Shown here in pieces: positions 29,063-43,200 of a stretch of DNA of 64,000 bases (its first letter is position 1; each line of letters begins with the position of its first letter). The notes under the pieces were generated by a model, which made no database searches, was not told the origin of the DNA, and worked only from the letters and a program-made list of their open reading frames with translations. The position numbers and the translations under genes are program-made. Origin of the DNA: Lumbricus rubellus (lineage: Eukaryota > Annelida > Clitellata > Crassiclitellata > Lumbricidae); assembly GCA_945859605.1 (NCBI GenBank), contig OX243826.1, positions 550,916 to 614,915 of the forward strand, given 5' to 3'.

Positions 29063-30373
29063 CATGAATATAAAGAGTCTCATAATAATAGCCATAGCCA
29101 TTTAAAGGCGCGAAAATGCACAGGAGAACACAGGAGAATCGGTAATACAAAATATGGAATAAGCTTAGAAGACATCCGATAACAATTGATTTGTATCGCT
29201 TAGTTAGAGGACTAAAGATAACGCGGTTGTATACATGTACTTACAACTATCAACAGAATCAAAGGATAATATATGTAATTTTTCACAGCATTTGCACGTG
29301 AGGCCAGAGCATTTAAAGCAGCTCGCCGATCGCTTCGGCACAACAATCGCCGCCTTTTCGTTTTGATGTGCCAAATAAGAATCGTTTTCTGCAACATAAC
29401 AGAATGCAAACGTGTGATGACATCCCACACTATTCCAAAGTAATTCCCAAAATAGACGAGGTACCAGATGGGTCATGGCTGTGAATGAATATCACCCCTT
29501 AGTGATCAAAACATTTAACGGGTCAAAATGGCTGACAATAATATGTAGGCCTACACATGAACGGCAACCGATAGGCTATTTCTGCGTAAATGCTTGTCAG
29601 CTGCAGTTAAAGAACTTATAATTATTAGCTAAAAGAGATATATTGAAGATGGATTGCTAAATGTTAATAGTAAGTAAATATGACAGTGCTGACGACTCTG
29701 CATCCATCAGGGCAATGCAGTTCATGATAAACTGACCAATTAAAAGCCAGCCTCAGTAAGGCTGCAGCTGCTAATGGTGGCAAGTTGCGAAAGTGTGCCA
29801 TCAATCTGCAAACAGGTTGCGTAAAGTAACTCACCATGGCGGTTTTTAAAGGAATTTTTAGAACTGCACAACTTTCCTTTCCCATCTTTCACGGTAAATT
29901 ACTTCCAATTGCAGGACAGTGACCATTTTGATAGTTTTAACTGCACAGAAGTGCTTCTAGAGCTTCACAGATCCATTCAGAACTGCACATATTTGTACAC
30001 ATATGCACGCTATAAAAGCCCGGCTACTCACTCATTCACTGTGACTCTGTCGACTCACCTGGTTGATCATCAGTGTCGACAATCACATCTAGGCCTACGT
30101 CAATTATGAGTGCATCCGATATGGCAAACAAGCATACTGCCATCATCACACGACCAGAAACTTTTCCAAACGCCATCATCCGAGATAATAGTATTATAGT
30201 CTCACCTGCAAGTTCACATGCAGCCACATTCCTCATTAATATATCTGCTGGCATTTTGCATGATGATTAAGCTTAGGCCTATTCGTTTTTGTTAGCCATC
30301 TACAATTCTACATGTATAAGCTTAATGTTTACATACAAATTATTGGCATAATTATATGTATGTGAAACAGATA

Positions 30374-30530
30374 GTGGGACGCGGTGGTGTAACGGTAAGT
30401 TCGCCGCCTTGTGACCGAGGTTCAAATCTACCTGAAGCCACTGCATAGCGACCTTGGACAAGTTGCTCACCCACAATTATTGTCTGTGAGCAGGCAACGG
30501 GAAACCACCTTGCTCATTTCGTCAGACGCC
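30374..30530 (+). mobile_element. tRNA-derived SINE, upstream of gene 2
   Basis: Starts GGGACGCGGTGGTGTAACGG with a damaged B box. Same position relative to exon 1 as in the gene 1, 3 and 4 units. Confidence 0.65.
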
Positions 30531-30823
30531 TATCAGACAGTCGGAGCAGCGGCCGACAGAGAGCAGCGGCCCACAAACATGAGAAATATGACCAGCTCTT
30601 TACAAATAAATACTTTGTCCCCACCCCCTTTATATGGCCGATGAAAAGAGAATGCCAGCTCTTTCTATCTAACCTAGTACAAAAGCTGAGCATGGTTACA
30701 GAAGGACCCACGGGAAACTTACTTCTGACAGTTTCTGTACCAACGTTCATGACTGTATGGCCTTAACGATACAACGTTTTAACGCGATCGTTTTTCGAGG
30801 CACTTTCGATAATCAAGACAACG

Positions 30824-31174
30824 ATGAGTAGTGTCATTCTGGACTTAAATATCTTTTTAACCATTATAAACAATAATAATAAAAATCCTCATATACGAAA
30901 TACTTTTACCGATGTGTGTTTCAAAGCGAATTCTGCAGCTGATCTGCTGTATGTTCTGCGGAGTCTTCGTAGAGCTGCTGGTCGTCCTTTCGTGAAACGA
31001 TCCACGGTCCACTTGGAATGGCAACTCCATCGTATAATGCAGGACCTTATAAGCCATTTCATACGAGCGGTGATTGCATTAACACGTGATCTTGATGTTA
31101 TTGGTTTTGATTCCAATGCACCTGTGATAGCTAAACTGTCTATTAACCCTCAGGCTACCAAGCTTTTTTTGTAA
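30824..31174 (+). pseudogene. Decayed unidentified reading frame, present in four units
   Basis: The plus-strand frame includes FTDVCFKANSAADLLYVL, STVHLEWQLHRIMQDLI and RDLDVIGFDSNAPVIAK. Counterparts lie near 4080, 48535 and 54630. Within the central part, the length differences between copies are 3 bp each (near NSAAD, RRAAGR and HRIMQ), which suggests former coding selection. The other three copies share a 4-bp duplication (ATTGATTG) that shifts the frame. The 3' end here runs into a TTAA element. I do not recognise the protein family; it could be an old gene exon or transposon frame. Confidence 0.4.
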
Positions 31175-32633
31175 CACTGACTACCAAAAAGGGGGGGTTA
31201 CCACCCCCCTGGATTTTGGGTTTGGTTTGAGATATCATAACTTGTAATACACCTATGGATTCAGCATTCATTTCTGCACAAGATGGTATATTTAGGTTTG
31301 AAATATATGAAAGCACCCCGGAATTATGATTTTTTTTTCCGTAGGCACCCGTCGATTTAACAAAATGCATACTTTCGCATAAGCAAAATATTAGATTATG
31401 TGTGTTTTTAACATAATTTATTTATTAAAAATAGTTTACATATAATAAAGTCTAAAATCCAACTATAAAAACTAGTAATAAGTTAGTTTTAAATACAATA
31501 AAAAGAAAAAAAACATGTATTAGCTGCTGAAAAACGTTTACGCAGACTTATCGGTTTACGTTGTAAAAAAACCCAACATTTTCACACATTTAAATTTATT
31601 TTGAGCACTTCCGGTCATCAAATGTCAAATTAATTAGTATCAAAAAATAGCCCTAAATGCCCTCTATAGAATGGCATAATTTACTTCTCTTGAAACATAA
31701 ATTATGAATAATTTTTAATAAGAAAAACATGAACATTTTATGAAAATAAAACACCTTTTTATATATTTTAATTTATTTTGAGCACTTCCGGTTGACAAAA
31801 GACAACTCCGTGACCACCACAATGTAGCCCCACATTCCCTCTACAGAATGGTGTAATTCATGTCTCTTCGTGTCAAAGGACGGATAAGATACAGCCGATA
31901 ATCTAAGGAGGGTGGTATCCACCCCCCTGGTGCCTCGGGTATATCGGGTATAACTTCTGAATGGTATGGTATATCATCACACATTTTAGCTCAAAATGTG
32001 TGTGTGATATCCTCCTTGTGATCACCTCCTCCTATCAGTCTCTTCGAAAGCTTCTTCGTATAAGTTCGTGGTAGCATAGGCCTATCCCTAGATAACTGTT
32101 TCATTAGCTAAATGGCTAGGTAAAGAATCTACAGACTTTCACTGTTTTGTAACCAACAACGACGACGTGTTTAAGTCTTCTTATTATACTCCAAAATCCG
32201 ATGTAAAGTAAAACGATCAGCAACAACACAACAATGACTACACTTGCGTTATCATAACAACTACACGACTACTACCTTCATCAGTCTACTCTATCGCAAC
32301 TCAACAACAACTATTACAGCCTATCTCAACGGCTCTCAACCACAACACTCCTTCTTCACTTCCACTCCCTCCTTGTACACTCAACGTACGCTCGTCTAGA
32401 CATCACGCACTGTCCAGACAATCACCTGTCCAGACGCCGCGCGCCAATTTGCAGCTGTCCTACCTGCGTCGCTGTACGACAATCGTCGTGCACTGATTAA
32501 ATTAGCTTACAGTGTGCAAATGAATCCTCTATAGCTACCTAAAACGTCAAAATTTTATTCCAAACGAAAAAGTTTGATTTGGAAAAAACCTAGGGGAGTT
32601 GATACCCCCCCCCCCTGGTAGCCCGAGGGTTAA
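31143..32633. mobile_element. piggyBac-like non-autonomous element
   Basis: Starts TTAACCCTCAGGCTACC and ends GGTAGCCCGAGGGTTAA. The units of genes 1, 3 and 4 show the empty site CTATTAACCCTTTCGCTACG (near 4570, 49030 and 54850). Interior resembles 1340-2913 in inverted order, so it is the same family in opposite orientation. Confidence 0.8.
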
Positions 32634-32767
32634 CCCTTTCGTTACGGAACTCGTCGCGTCGATAACCGTTTTCGGTTATTTAAGTCTTACTTTGTACTGG
32701 TCAAGGTAGAAGATTATTTATGTCTACTGCACAACACACTCGTTTTCTTACGATTATAGAACGATCT

Positions 32768-33609
32768 TTAACCCTTATAGGGTAACCGGGGGGTAAAAAA
32801 AAAAACCCCAGCCTACTTTTTTTCGTATACTTTTTTTGAATGAAAGAAAATAGACTTGTGCTTTTGTGACTTTTCCTAAATATGTTTTTTCTTCACAATG
32901 TCGTTTTCAGTTGTGCCAAATTGCGCTGCCACCTAGCGGCAGACTAGTGTGAAAAGTAAGGTTTCATATTCCAGTACTGGATAAATCATTTCTACACTAT
33001 GTAGATGTAAGCATAGTAGTTGATAGAACTGAATTGTTGGAGATATGTGATTCTTGTATTTTTGCATATGAATTAGCCATTCTTTGCTGTATGATTTCTA
33101 TTTCAGGTTGCAATATATTAGTGTAGTTTACGTACTTTTGCATAAAGCTATCGAAAGAACTAGTTGATTACAACGCCACAAAAGGCGCCGTGGACTCATT
33201 CGACCAGGAAACAAAGAGATACACTTGCAGTTACAGGACCAGAAGATGGCCTCTTCTATTCTTGGTTGATGTAGCAGCGCTCAACGCATATATCATAATT
33301 ATATAAGTTGCAGAATCTAACATGGCGAGATCACGCACATTCAGTAGGCCTACGTTTGGACAAGCGCCGTGTGTTCCTGCTGGAAGTTGGTCATGAGCTA
33401 ATCAGACCTCTTATAATCACGAGTCATCGTTTTAATTCAAGATTTGTTACTCATTACGTTCAACAATGTCCTTGTCTATCATATAAATTAAACAGAACCG
33501 AAATTGGTTAAACATTTCCCTAGATTTGACGAAAATAAATTGGGGGTATTTTTTTACCCCCCGGTTACCAACAACTGTAACCGAAAAGGGGTTACCCTAT
33601 AAGGGTTAA
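32768..33609. mobile_element. 842-bp TTAA-flanked MITE
   Basis: Long inverted termini TTAACCCTTATAGGGTAACC and its complement at the right end, with G/C-homopolymer blocks (GGGGGGTAAAA and TTTTTTACCCCCC) just inside. No transposase frame seen. Confidence 0.85.
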
Positions 33610-33951
33610 CGTGATAATATCGGTTCTCTGTGGAGGTTGGAAGAGATATTATTACGTACGGTATGACGACTAGATCTGAATCATAATCAGTTATATTATG
33701 GAAGAATGAATTGAATTGATGAACAAAATACGAGACAATCGGAAAAATTTGGAGGCCCTAGCCCGAATTAGGCTATATATAATTATTATAGACCCCTATA
33801 TTCGTTTAATCAGAAATCAGGTTAAGTTATGATATATTTAGTCCGGTGACCAAACCTGGTCTGCTGTCATGGCTTTTGTGGGCGCTGTGAAATTATCGTA
33901 GATTTACATTACAATACAATCGACTTTTATCCATCATCGAGAATTCACTTT

Positions 33952-34060
33952 TGAGTGAGTGAGTGTGTAGCCTAAGTGAGTGAGTGAGTGAGTGAATGAG
34001 TGAGTGAGTGGATGGGCGAGTGAGTGGATGGGTGGGTGTGTGAGTGAGTGAGTGAGTCCC
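33952..34060. repeat. (GAGT)n satellite
   Basis: Imperfect GAGT tetranucleotide array, interrupted by one TAGCCTA heptamer near its start. Confidence 0.9.
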
Positions 34061-36714
34061 TAAAACCGATCATCCAAAATATTGAAGGTAGATTTACTCC
34101 ATAGAATTGCACCTACTGGCAACTTACCTAACATCATCGCAGTTAAAACACCGTTCATTTGGGCAGGTGCGTCTCTTGCAAAGAGCAAAAAAAGACGTTA
34201 AAACTGGAATTAAACTATGCTACTGATCTATGCTGATAATGGGCATAGGCAAGAATCTGTTCTTCAACACAAAAGCCTAAAACAGTTATTTTCAATCGGG
34301 ATTTCGCGCAACCAAAGGGTTCCGCGGACGTTGGCCAGGGTTCCGCGGCAGTTTGGTGGAAAATTTTATGGCGCCAACTTAAATCAAAAAGGTATTAGCA
34401 GTGAATAGATTATGTCGCAACTTTCAGTCATTCTTGCTTAAAATAACATTATTACGTGAATGCATTGTTGTTTTATACAACTATGTTAATGTTCTTTTGT
34501 ATAATTGTGTCGTTATATTTCAGTACTTGCTATTCGGAGGGCATATGCATTATATGCAAATCTTTTGGCCTTTAATTAAGCATAGAATTATTGGATTACT
34601 CAGGCCTAAAGCCTATACACGGTATACGGTACGCTTCCATCAATCAGGTCGGACAATCACAAACAAAGCATTTTAATAATTGGTTTTAAATTAAACGATT
34701 TGGACTTTTCTGAACAAACAGAATCTGATTGAGCCCCACACCTACGACTTGTTTGATTTATTTCGGAGGGCACATGTATTAAGCTGAGACTATAATTATG
34801 GGAATCTATTGGTCTTTAAGCATAGATTGCTTATGCGGGTAGGCCTACTGTACGGTGCGTTTCCATCAATCAAGTCGGACAATCACAAACAAAGCATTTT
34901 AGTCATTGGTTTTAAACGATTTGGACGGACTGAACAAACAGAATCTGCTGAGCACTAGACCCACGACATGCTTGGTTTATTATTTTTTTCATTCGTTCAT
35001 TTTGAAACCCACTGGTTAAATTTCTTATCCAGTGGAAGGACATAACGCAGGGGTTTTCAACCTTTTTTCTAGTGTCGAAACCTTTTCTCGAAGCACGCAT
35101 TTTCTCGCGGAACATTTGTGTTTCACCCGTCCAGTATTTCAAGATCTGCACAGCATAGTCTATAGTTGTAACTTGTTAAGCAATGTAATATCTTCCACCA
35201 AGTTCTTCTGAGAAATAATATTATTGTGTGGGCATAGCCTTTCTGTATTATACGTCTGAAAGTTTGTCATTCTGTGTGGATGTCTGTCTCAAGAATGGTT
35301 CTGAAACGGCGTGATTTCAATGCAGTGCAGAGGTCATGGGAGAACAAAATTCAGTCAGCATGGTTTCAGTGCAGTGAAGAGCGAAATGAAATAAAATGGA
35401 AGAGCGATATGCACTCAGCAAAGGAGTATAAGAAGAGAAGCCCCAGACATGAGCTTAATCCGAATTCCGAAAAGAAGGGTAAAGTCATTCCAAGCGGATG
35501 GGCACAAATTGTAATTATTGTGAGAGTGTTTGACGGGAAGGGACGGAACGAGAGTGGAGGGAAATGGATGGGTGGAAAGAAAGGGGGATATAATGGAGGG
35601 AGGGGCGGATAATAGGTGAAACTTGGCAGGAGTGGAAGGGAATGGAGTGTGGGAAGAGAGAGGGAGTGGAAGAAAGCAGTTGGACGGGAACGGGAAGGGA
35701 GGGGTTGGCTGGGTGAGCGAAAATCGAAATTTCAACGTCTGGTATTTCACGAGGGATGGGGGAAGGGTGGGGCGATCTAGGGTTGGGTGTTGGGGCGGAA
35801 TGTTAGGGCGCAGTGGGGTTGGTAAAGGGATGGGGCGGGAGGGTTAGGGCGAGGATAGGGTTGAAGAGGGGAGGGTAAGATACGATATTTCCCTGGAAAC
35901 GTCGGATACCACAGAGAGGTGGGTGTTTGGCAAATAAGTTTCAAGTTGCGAGGGAAAAATACCGCCCCTTCAGTATTATTGTGTAGTTCCAGTAGAACCA
36001 ATAGACCAGCTATGAAAATAATACCGGTACTTCTACATTCTACACAGATAACTGGCGATGGACAGGGATGAGTAGAGGAGATGCGCTGCCCGATATGCAG
36101 ATCTGCACGGGATGACTAGACACTAAGTATGTAAGTAAATAAAAAAGCCATAACAGAGGCGGATACTTGGTCTGCCATTGGGGAGGGGGGGCGAATGCGT
36201 GACCGAAGGAAGGGCGCGATATTTTGGGCTGACGAACAATCGAGTCGCCGAAGATATTTTTCATTTTTCACCGTTAAAAATTTCTGATGACCTTTTCTTT
36301 AGTCATTTGGTCGAAATTTCCTGAAAAATAACAGTTTCCGTGTCAAAAATACCCAATGAAGTTTTTGGAGTCCTGGCGCTTCCTTTAGTTTGGTCTGAAA
36401 AAGTGTGCAGGTAACCAGCGTAACTTAAAATTTGGATGACTCAGTGTTGCACGGACCACAGGAATTACATGATTAACCCAGCAGATCTTGGCATAGTTGC
36501 ATTCATAGTAATTAATTTTGCGGAATGTGATTGAAATTACACGAATAAATGTAATATAATAACAAAATACGAATGACGCCGATGCAGTACAATTGCAATA
36601 GTAGCCTACTGCACTTTATATTACCATATTCCTATTACTCCATTAAATTACTGTCCATCCCTGGGAATAATCTTGCTCGTCGCTCATCCTTAGAAGTTAA
36701 TTCAGCGTGTTCTA

Positions 36715-36856
36715 TTACCCTCATCCACATTGGTCAGAAAAGTCACGTTATTGCATACCTGGGGTCACAATGCTACGCCATCTAGCGTTTGAAAGTTACA
36801 CCTATGCAAACATGCGTGGGGTCCGCCTGGACCCCAGGAATGAGGATGAGGGTTAA
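36715..36856. mobile_element. piggyBac-like MITE, copy of 8599-8741
   Basis: Same 143-bp family and same unit position as 8599-8741. Left end reads TTACCCTCATCC, having lost an A. Right end GGATGAGGGTTAA intact. Confidence 0.75.
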
Positions 36857-37286
36857 AGTTAATATTGAACTGCAGCGGAACCATGTATTAGTGAAAGCCT
36901 TGCCAAGAAATCGCGATCAGTGGAAGGTTATTGGAGAGGCAATAGTCTTTGCTACATCTAGGTATAATTTAGAAATTAGCCTACATGAGTGGTAGCCTAG
37001 ATAAGTTTCTACGAGTCTGAAGGAGAGCTACTCTAAGGCATTTTGAATTATAAACAGGCTAACACATTAAATCGATGAAGTAGCACTTTATTCAGAGAAA
37101 TCATTCAATTGAATTAACAAGAGCTATTAAGTCCGGCTGAAAATAACGCCCACAACTGAGCAGGCGCCAGATTCTTAACTTCGTCTATGGCTGAATCGGT
37201 TTCGGAAAAGTTTTCTTTCGTCGTATAAGCTTACTGTGTTTATCCGGATTTGTGATGACTCACGTCTGCAACCGGCGATTTAGATA

Positions 37287-40200
37287 TTACCGACGAGACT
37301 TGTGATGCATATGAAGGCGAAAACAGACAGGTTTGTCGTCTGAACTGTTGTTAACTGTCACTTTAACACATCCAGCAAATGCTGTTCTGGTCAAGTGTAA
37401 GTCGTACACATTGAGACAAACGGTGTACCCCATCTTACTGGTACATCTCGCAACCGGCTTTGAGACTGAAAGAATAACAACATTGTTTTTTGTTGTTGTT
37501 TAAATTGCACCTACAAAAGAATGAGGACCTTAACGGATAAAGAAATCCCGCTGAATATGTAACCAAATAAACATTATTGCATTGTTGAATGCCAATCGAT
37601 GGATGCATTAACAAAAGTATGGCAGGTAGCAAGCTCACAGTGACAAAACAAACAAAAACCAGAAGAGAAAGGGCATGAACTGACAATAGTAAAAAAAGTA
37701 AAGTCCTATCCCGTTCCATGAGAAACACAAGGAGGCACTCAGCCTCATCTCCTTTTCCATGGCCCTGAGCCAGCAATGGACGAATCCCAAGGTCCTGGAC
37801 AACACGAGACCAGCGTAACACTATCACAGGACTTGCTGTTTACTTCCCAGCTTACGCCGGTACCAAATTATGCTGCTTGGTGACAGAGGCACGTGTGCGT
37901 AAACAACTTGCCCAAGGTCGTTACCCTGAGTCGAATCCACAACTTCCCGCTCTGTGAACTGACAACAAGAAGAACGAAAATGAAACTGAAACACTCAGCT
38001 GTTGGGATGCGTCATTGCAGAGTTGATATATAATTGTTAAAGCAAAAATGCTTAAGTCTCATCTACTAAGGGGAGATTAGGCCACATTGCACACAAGGTC
38101 GAAATGTGTAAATTAGACAATGTCGTTTAATTCTGCTGAGTAGCTGTTGTTAAGTGGGTATGCCTACTCAATTTATTTTTGAATACCCAGATGGTTGATA
38201 AAATGCGATTGCGACCGTCATCACGCTTTAAGTAACGTGAAACAAATGAATTAAATATAATCCGTTTAACTCGATAAAATAAGGTAAAATAATTTATTAG
38301 CAGGCTATAACTTTAGCTAGTTCTAACCCCACAATGAACCTTGCGATAGTGGCTAAGCCTATCGTGCCTGAAAGTGTCCTCATAACAAACTTATTGTCCA
38401 ATATAAATCTTGCGTAAACTTATTTCTGGCAGTGGAATCCAGTCTTCTATTTAACCAAATCGACGAGACCCTAGGTTGGTCAAATTATAAACATAGAGGC
38501 AATGGACTAAATGGAGCAGATGATAAGACCGTCAAATGATAGGCCTACCCTGCGGAGGTTGTGATAGTTTATGATTCGGGCCCCTCTCGAAAAATATTAC
38601 AATTAGCAATCTGATTAAAATTATAGTTGCATGGAGTTTGTAATAAATTACAGGCTAAATGCAATATCGTACGTTAGAACGACTCGTGACAGCACTTGAA
38701 AACTTTTCAAAAACTATCTTTGTGACGATTGCTAATCTTTTATCAATTATTTCAAATGAGACTGAGAGTAATTTAGCATCCGACATAGTAAGAAGCTATA
38801 ATGACAATAAAGCTCGTCTCACGACTCACTCGGTCCATGATTCGCACCGCACCGAATGGACCTAATATGTTAAATACGGTCCATGATTCGCACCGCACCG
38901 AATGGACCTAATATGTTAAATACGGTCCATGATTCGCAACGCACCGAATGGACTTATGCTAAACCTTCTGTCATAGATTCAATGGACTGAATGGAGCAGA
39001 TGATAAGACCGACGAATGATGCCCTGCATTATATACGATCCCGATTTAGAATTAAGTGATTTTACTTGTCCTGGTCAGTGGTCAATGCTATGAATTAGAA
39101 ATGTTTATTCCGGCATAATTATATGTAGGGCAATTATCGGATAGCAGTAGGCTACTGTACACTGTACAGTTGTCGAATAATATAATTAAGCTGATAGAAT
39201 ATTCTTTTCTTAGCAATTATAGGCCTACCTACCTGGATCTTCCTCATTGATGATTGTACCTCCTTTCGATTCCGCTCTCATATGCATGCGTTTAGTCGCC
39301 GGAATATATGTTATGCTTATGCAACCTAAATCAATTCAATCACAGAATCAGTGCACACAATGGAGACGACGACGGACATCAGTTACTGTTAGTGCTTAGA
39401 TCAATGGCACGTCGTGTATCTTCAGATTGAGATTTCGATTGTCATTGTAACTGAACATTTATAATGCGCCGCTCACAGATTCAGTAGCGCTCACGACCCA
39501 AGTTAGCGCTCCCGCTAACAAAATAGTATAGTCTTCAGGCGTTTACGAAACAAGGGAAGAGCAAGACCAAGGAGCTCAAGACGGGTCTAGGACAATACCC
39601 CCCGGACAAAACCCCCGGACAAAACCCCCCAGACAAAACCCACCGGACAAAACTCTCCCGGTATAAAACCCTCCCGGACAAAACCCCCACTCACATGCAA
39701 ACATACATACATACATACATACATACATACATACATACATACATACATACATACATACATACATACATACATACATACATACATACATACATACATACAT
39801 ACATACATACATACATACATACATACATACATACATACATACATACATACATACATACATACATACATACATACATACATACATACATACATACATACAT
39901 ACATACATACATACATACATACATACATACATACATACATACATACATACATACATACATACATACATACATACATACATACATACATACATACATAGGC
40001 ACTACATACATACATGGGGTTTTGTCCGGGGGGTATTGTCCTGCTCCCGCTCATGACGTAGCTTGTGAAGAAGGCGATTCCAACAAGAAGGGCCAACAAG
40101 GAGCTTGAAGGGGCGCTATAATTATAACAAGTGCACATGCAAACATGAATATAAAGCGTCTCATAATAATTATAGTGCTAGGCACAGTATGCCATTTAAA

Positions 40201-43200
40201 GGTGCGAAAATGCATGAGAACACAGCAGAACCGGTAGGCTAATACACAGAATAATATGGAATGGAGGACATCCGACAAAAATTGTTTTGTTTCGCTTAAA
40301 TAGAGGATTAGCGTGAAGAACGCGGCTGTATACTTACCATCAATAAAATAAATTTCTACTATATGTACGTTTTCACAGCATTTGCATGTGAGGCCGGAGC
40401 ATTTAAAGCAGTCTTTATTCACTTTATTCAACGATCGCTTCGGCACAACAATGGCCGCCTCCTCGTCTTGTTGTTCCAAAAAAGAATCGTTTCCTGCAAC
40501 ATCAAAACATTCATAATAGTCACGGAGAGGCAGAAAACCGGCCATTCACCTACATCAGAAAATGCAGTTTTCATGACTAAAAACTGTCAATCCATTATTT
40601 TTGCTGCTACTGAAATTTCTACGGTTCTCACATTTGGTCATAATAATAATTATTCTCCAATTAATTAAGTGAACACTGAACAACAAGATCGTCCCAATTC
40701 CCGATTCAGTTATTGACCCTCGGGCTAACCAGGGATGATTACCATCCCAAGGTGCTTGTAGGCCTATCTCAAACTTGTTTCATATGGATTTTTTTTAAGA
40801 TTTGCACAGCTGCAGAAGTTCATTATTTTACACACACACATAATTCTGAGTAAAACGTGTCATGACATCCCACGGTATTCCAAAGTAATGCCCAAAATAG
40901 ACGAGGTAGGCCTACCAGATGAAATGAATATCACCCTTAATAGTTCATCGATTATATCGTGTTCATAATTAGTTGTAGAAGAAATACAAACTGTCATTCT
41001 ACAGAGGGAATACGGGCCATGTATTTCTATGATTAGGCTACTACTTTGTCCTTTGAAAATAACCGGAAGTGATAAAAAATTCAACGGGTGAAAATCATGG
41101 CTGATATTTACATCTGAACGCAAACCGATATTTCTTCGCAAATGCTTGTCAGCAGTTTAAAGGACTCATATTAGCTGAAACAGAGATATTGAAGATGGAT
41201 TGCGACATGCTAATAATAAGTAATATGACAGTGACTCTGCATTAGAGCAATAGTTCATGATAAACTGACCAGTTGAAATCCAGCCTCAGCAAGGCTTACG
41301 CTGCAGCTGCTGGTGTTAACCCTCGGGCTACCAAAAGGGGTGGTATCCACCCCCTAGGTTTTATCGATTTAAAACTTGTTCCGTATGGAATAAAAATTTG
41401 ACCTTTCAGGTGGGTGTAGGAGGTTCATTGGCACACATTTTGAGGTAAAATGTGAGATGATACCTCACACCGTTCAAACGTTATGTATACCCATTATACC
41501 CGAGGTACCAGGGGGTGGATACCACCCCTTTAGATTTTCGCCTATATCTTTTTAGTCACTTGATATTAAGAGAAACAAATTATACCATTCTATAGAGGGA
41601 ATGTGGGGTTACTTTTGATGGTCATAAAGTTGTCTTTTGACAACCAGAAGTGCTTAAAATAAATTGAAATATATAAAGGTGTTTTATTTTCGTAACATTT
41701 ACATGTTTTTTTCTATTATAACATATTCATGATTTATTTTTTAAGAGAAATAATTTATGTCATTCTATATAGGGCATTTATGGCTATATTTGGATACCAA
41801 TTGATTTGTCTTTTGACGACCGGAAGTGCTCAAAATAAATTAAAATGTGTGAAAATGTCGATTTTTTTACGACGCACACCGACAATGGCATAAATTCTTG
41901 TTTCATGGGCATAACTGGGAAGGGCGGTTCCAAATGATAAAATTAAAGAAATCGATAGAGAACGCCTTAAACATGATGTGTGGTGAAATGGAAGGTGGAT
42001 TGATAAAAACCATTTGATTGATGGACGAAAAAGCTTGATAAACGCAATACCAGCTGAAATGGAAGCTGGATGCATGCTGAAATACATAACTGTAATCAAC
42101 AATCCAGTTTCCATTTCTCAAGTTTAATTTTCGTTAATCCAGTTTCTATTTCTCAATCGTTCAATTTATCCAACCAGCTTCTATTTCCGATCTAAAAATA
42201 CCTCCATCCAGCTTATATTTCACTTGCGTTTTTCCATCAATTCCCTTTCATTCCACCTATAAAAGGTCTTATTCCAGCTTCCATTATTTTCTCAAATGCT
42301 TTCTCATTATTCCGGCTTCTATTATTCCAGCTGGTCGTTTTATAAGCATGGGGTGCAAAAGAAACCGTTTCTAAGCGCCCACCCAATACACCGCACTACA
42401 TGTATTACGACACGTCATGTTGATTTACTTAATGTTATAATTTGGGAACGCCGTTCCCAGGTATGCCGTTTCATGTTGGTTGTCGACAGATATTCATGTT
42501 TTTTTCTCTTTTGATTGTACCCAAAAAAGGACTTACAGCTACTTTATATAGTTGAAAATGTTACTTTATTGTATATAAACTATTCCTTTATACATAAATC
42601 ATGTTCTACACATACAGAATCCAACATTTTACTTATGCGAAAGTACACGTTTTATGGAATCTAGGCTACTGGTGCCCACGGAAAGAAATAAATTAATTTC
42701 GAGGTGCATTCATATATTTTAACCCGAAATATATCAGTTTGTGCAAAAATGAATGCTGAATCCATTAATTGGTGTATTACAAGCTATGATATCTCAAACC
42801 GAACCCAAAATCCAGGGGGTGGGGGGTGGTAACCACCCCCTCCTCTTGGTAGTCAGTGTTACAAAAAAGCTTGGTAGTCTGTGGGTTAAGTTGCGAAAGT
42901 GTGCCATCATTCTGTAAACAGGTTGCGTACAGTAACTCACCATGGCGGTTTTTAAAGGAATTTTTACAACTGCACAACTTTCCTTTCCCATTTTTCACGG
43001 TAAATTACTTCCAATCGGAGGACAGTGACCATTTTTATAGTTTTAACTGTAGCCTACAGAAGTGCTTCTACAACTGCACAGATCCATTCAGAACTGCACA
43101 TTTTTGTACACAGATGTAAAAGCCCGACTATACTCACTCATTCACTGTGACTCTTTCGACTCACCTGGTTGATCATCAGTGTCGACAACCACAGCTATGT

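Larger units (their letters stand above)
9200..30179 (-). pseudogene. DUF4773-like gene 2, interrupted and with in-frame stop
   Basis: Four exons follow the same model as genes 3-5: exon 1 at 30059-30179 (signal peptide), exon 2 at 29245-29388 (CFKCSGLTCKCCEKLHI), exon 3 at 28259-28351 (CISITYIPATQRMAI) and exon 4 at 9200-9372 (TKPVTKC ... TGCVKV ... ACFRIDISN). Splice signals and phase 1 boundaries are kept. Exon 4 carries a 6-bp TAGGCCTA-type insertion relative to the other copies. It adds a TAG at 9311-9313 inside the conserved V-Y-D-L motif and removes the last three cysteines. Intron 3 is about 19 kb because a LINE, the Polinton and other DNA inserted there. Either a pseudogene or a gene for a truncated product; the intact splice sites suggest recent loss. 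Confidence 0.75.
30180..37286. other. Spacer between gene 2 and gene 3
   Basis: It holds a SINE, a plus-strand frame conserved between units (30824-31174), the TTAA elements at 31143-32633 and 32768-33609, a GAGT satellite (33952-34060), a local duplication (about 34540-34700 versus 34740-34930), a purine-rich tract (35500-35890) and the MITE at 36715-36856. I see no intact host gene. Confidence 0.55.

Noticed and set aside
38834..38950. CRISPR-like repeat array
   Set aside because: Only three adjacent copies without distinct spacers, in an animal intron; a minisatellite.
39576..40138. Long frames encoding MYVC or YIHT repeats
   Set aside because: They are six-frame products of the CATA tetranucleotide array and carry no other protein signal.
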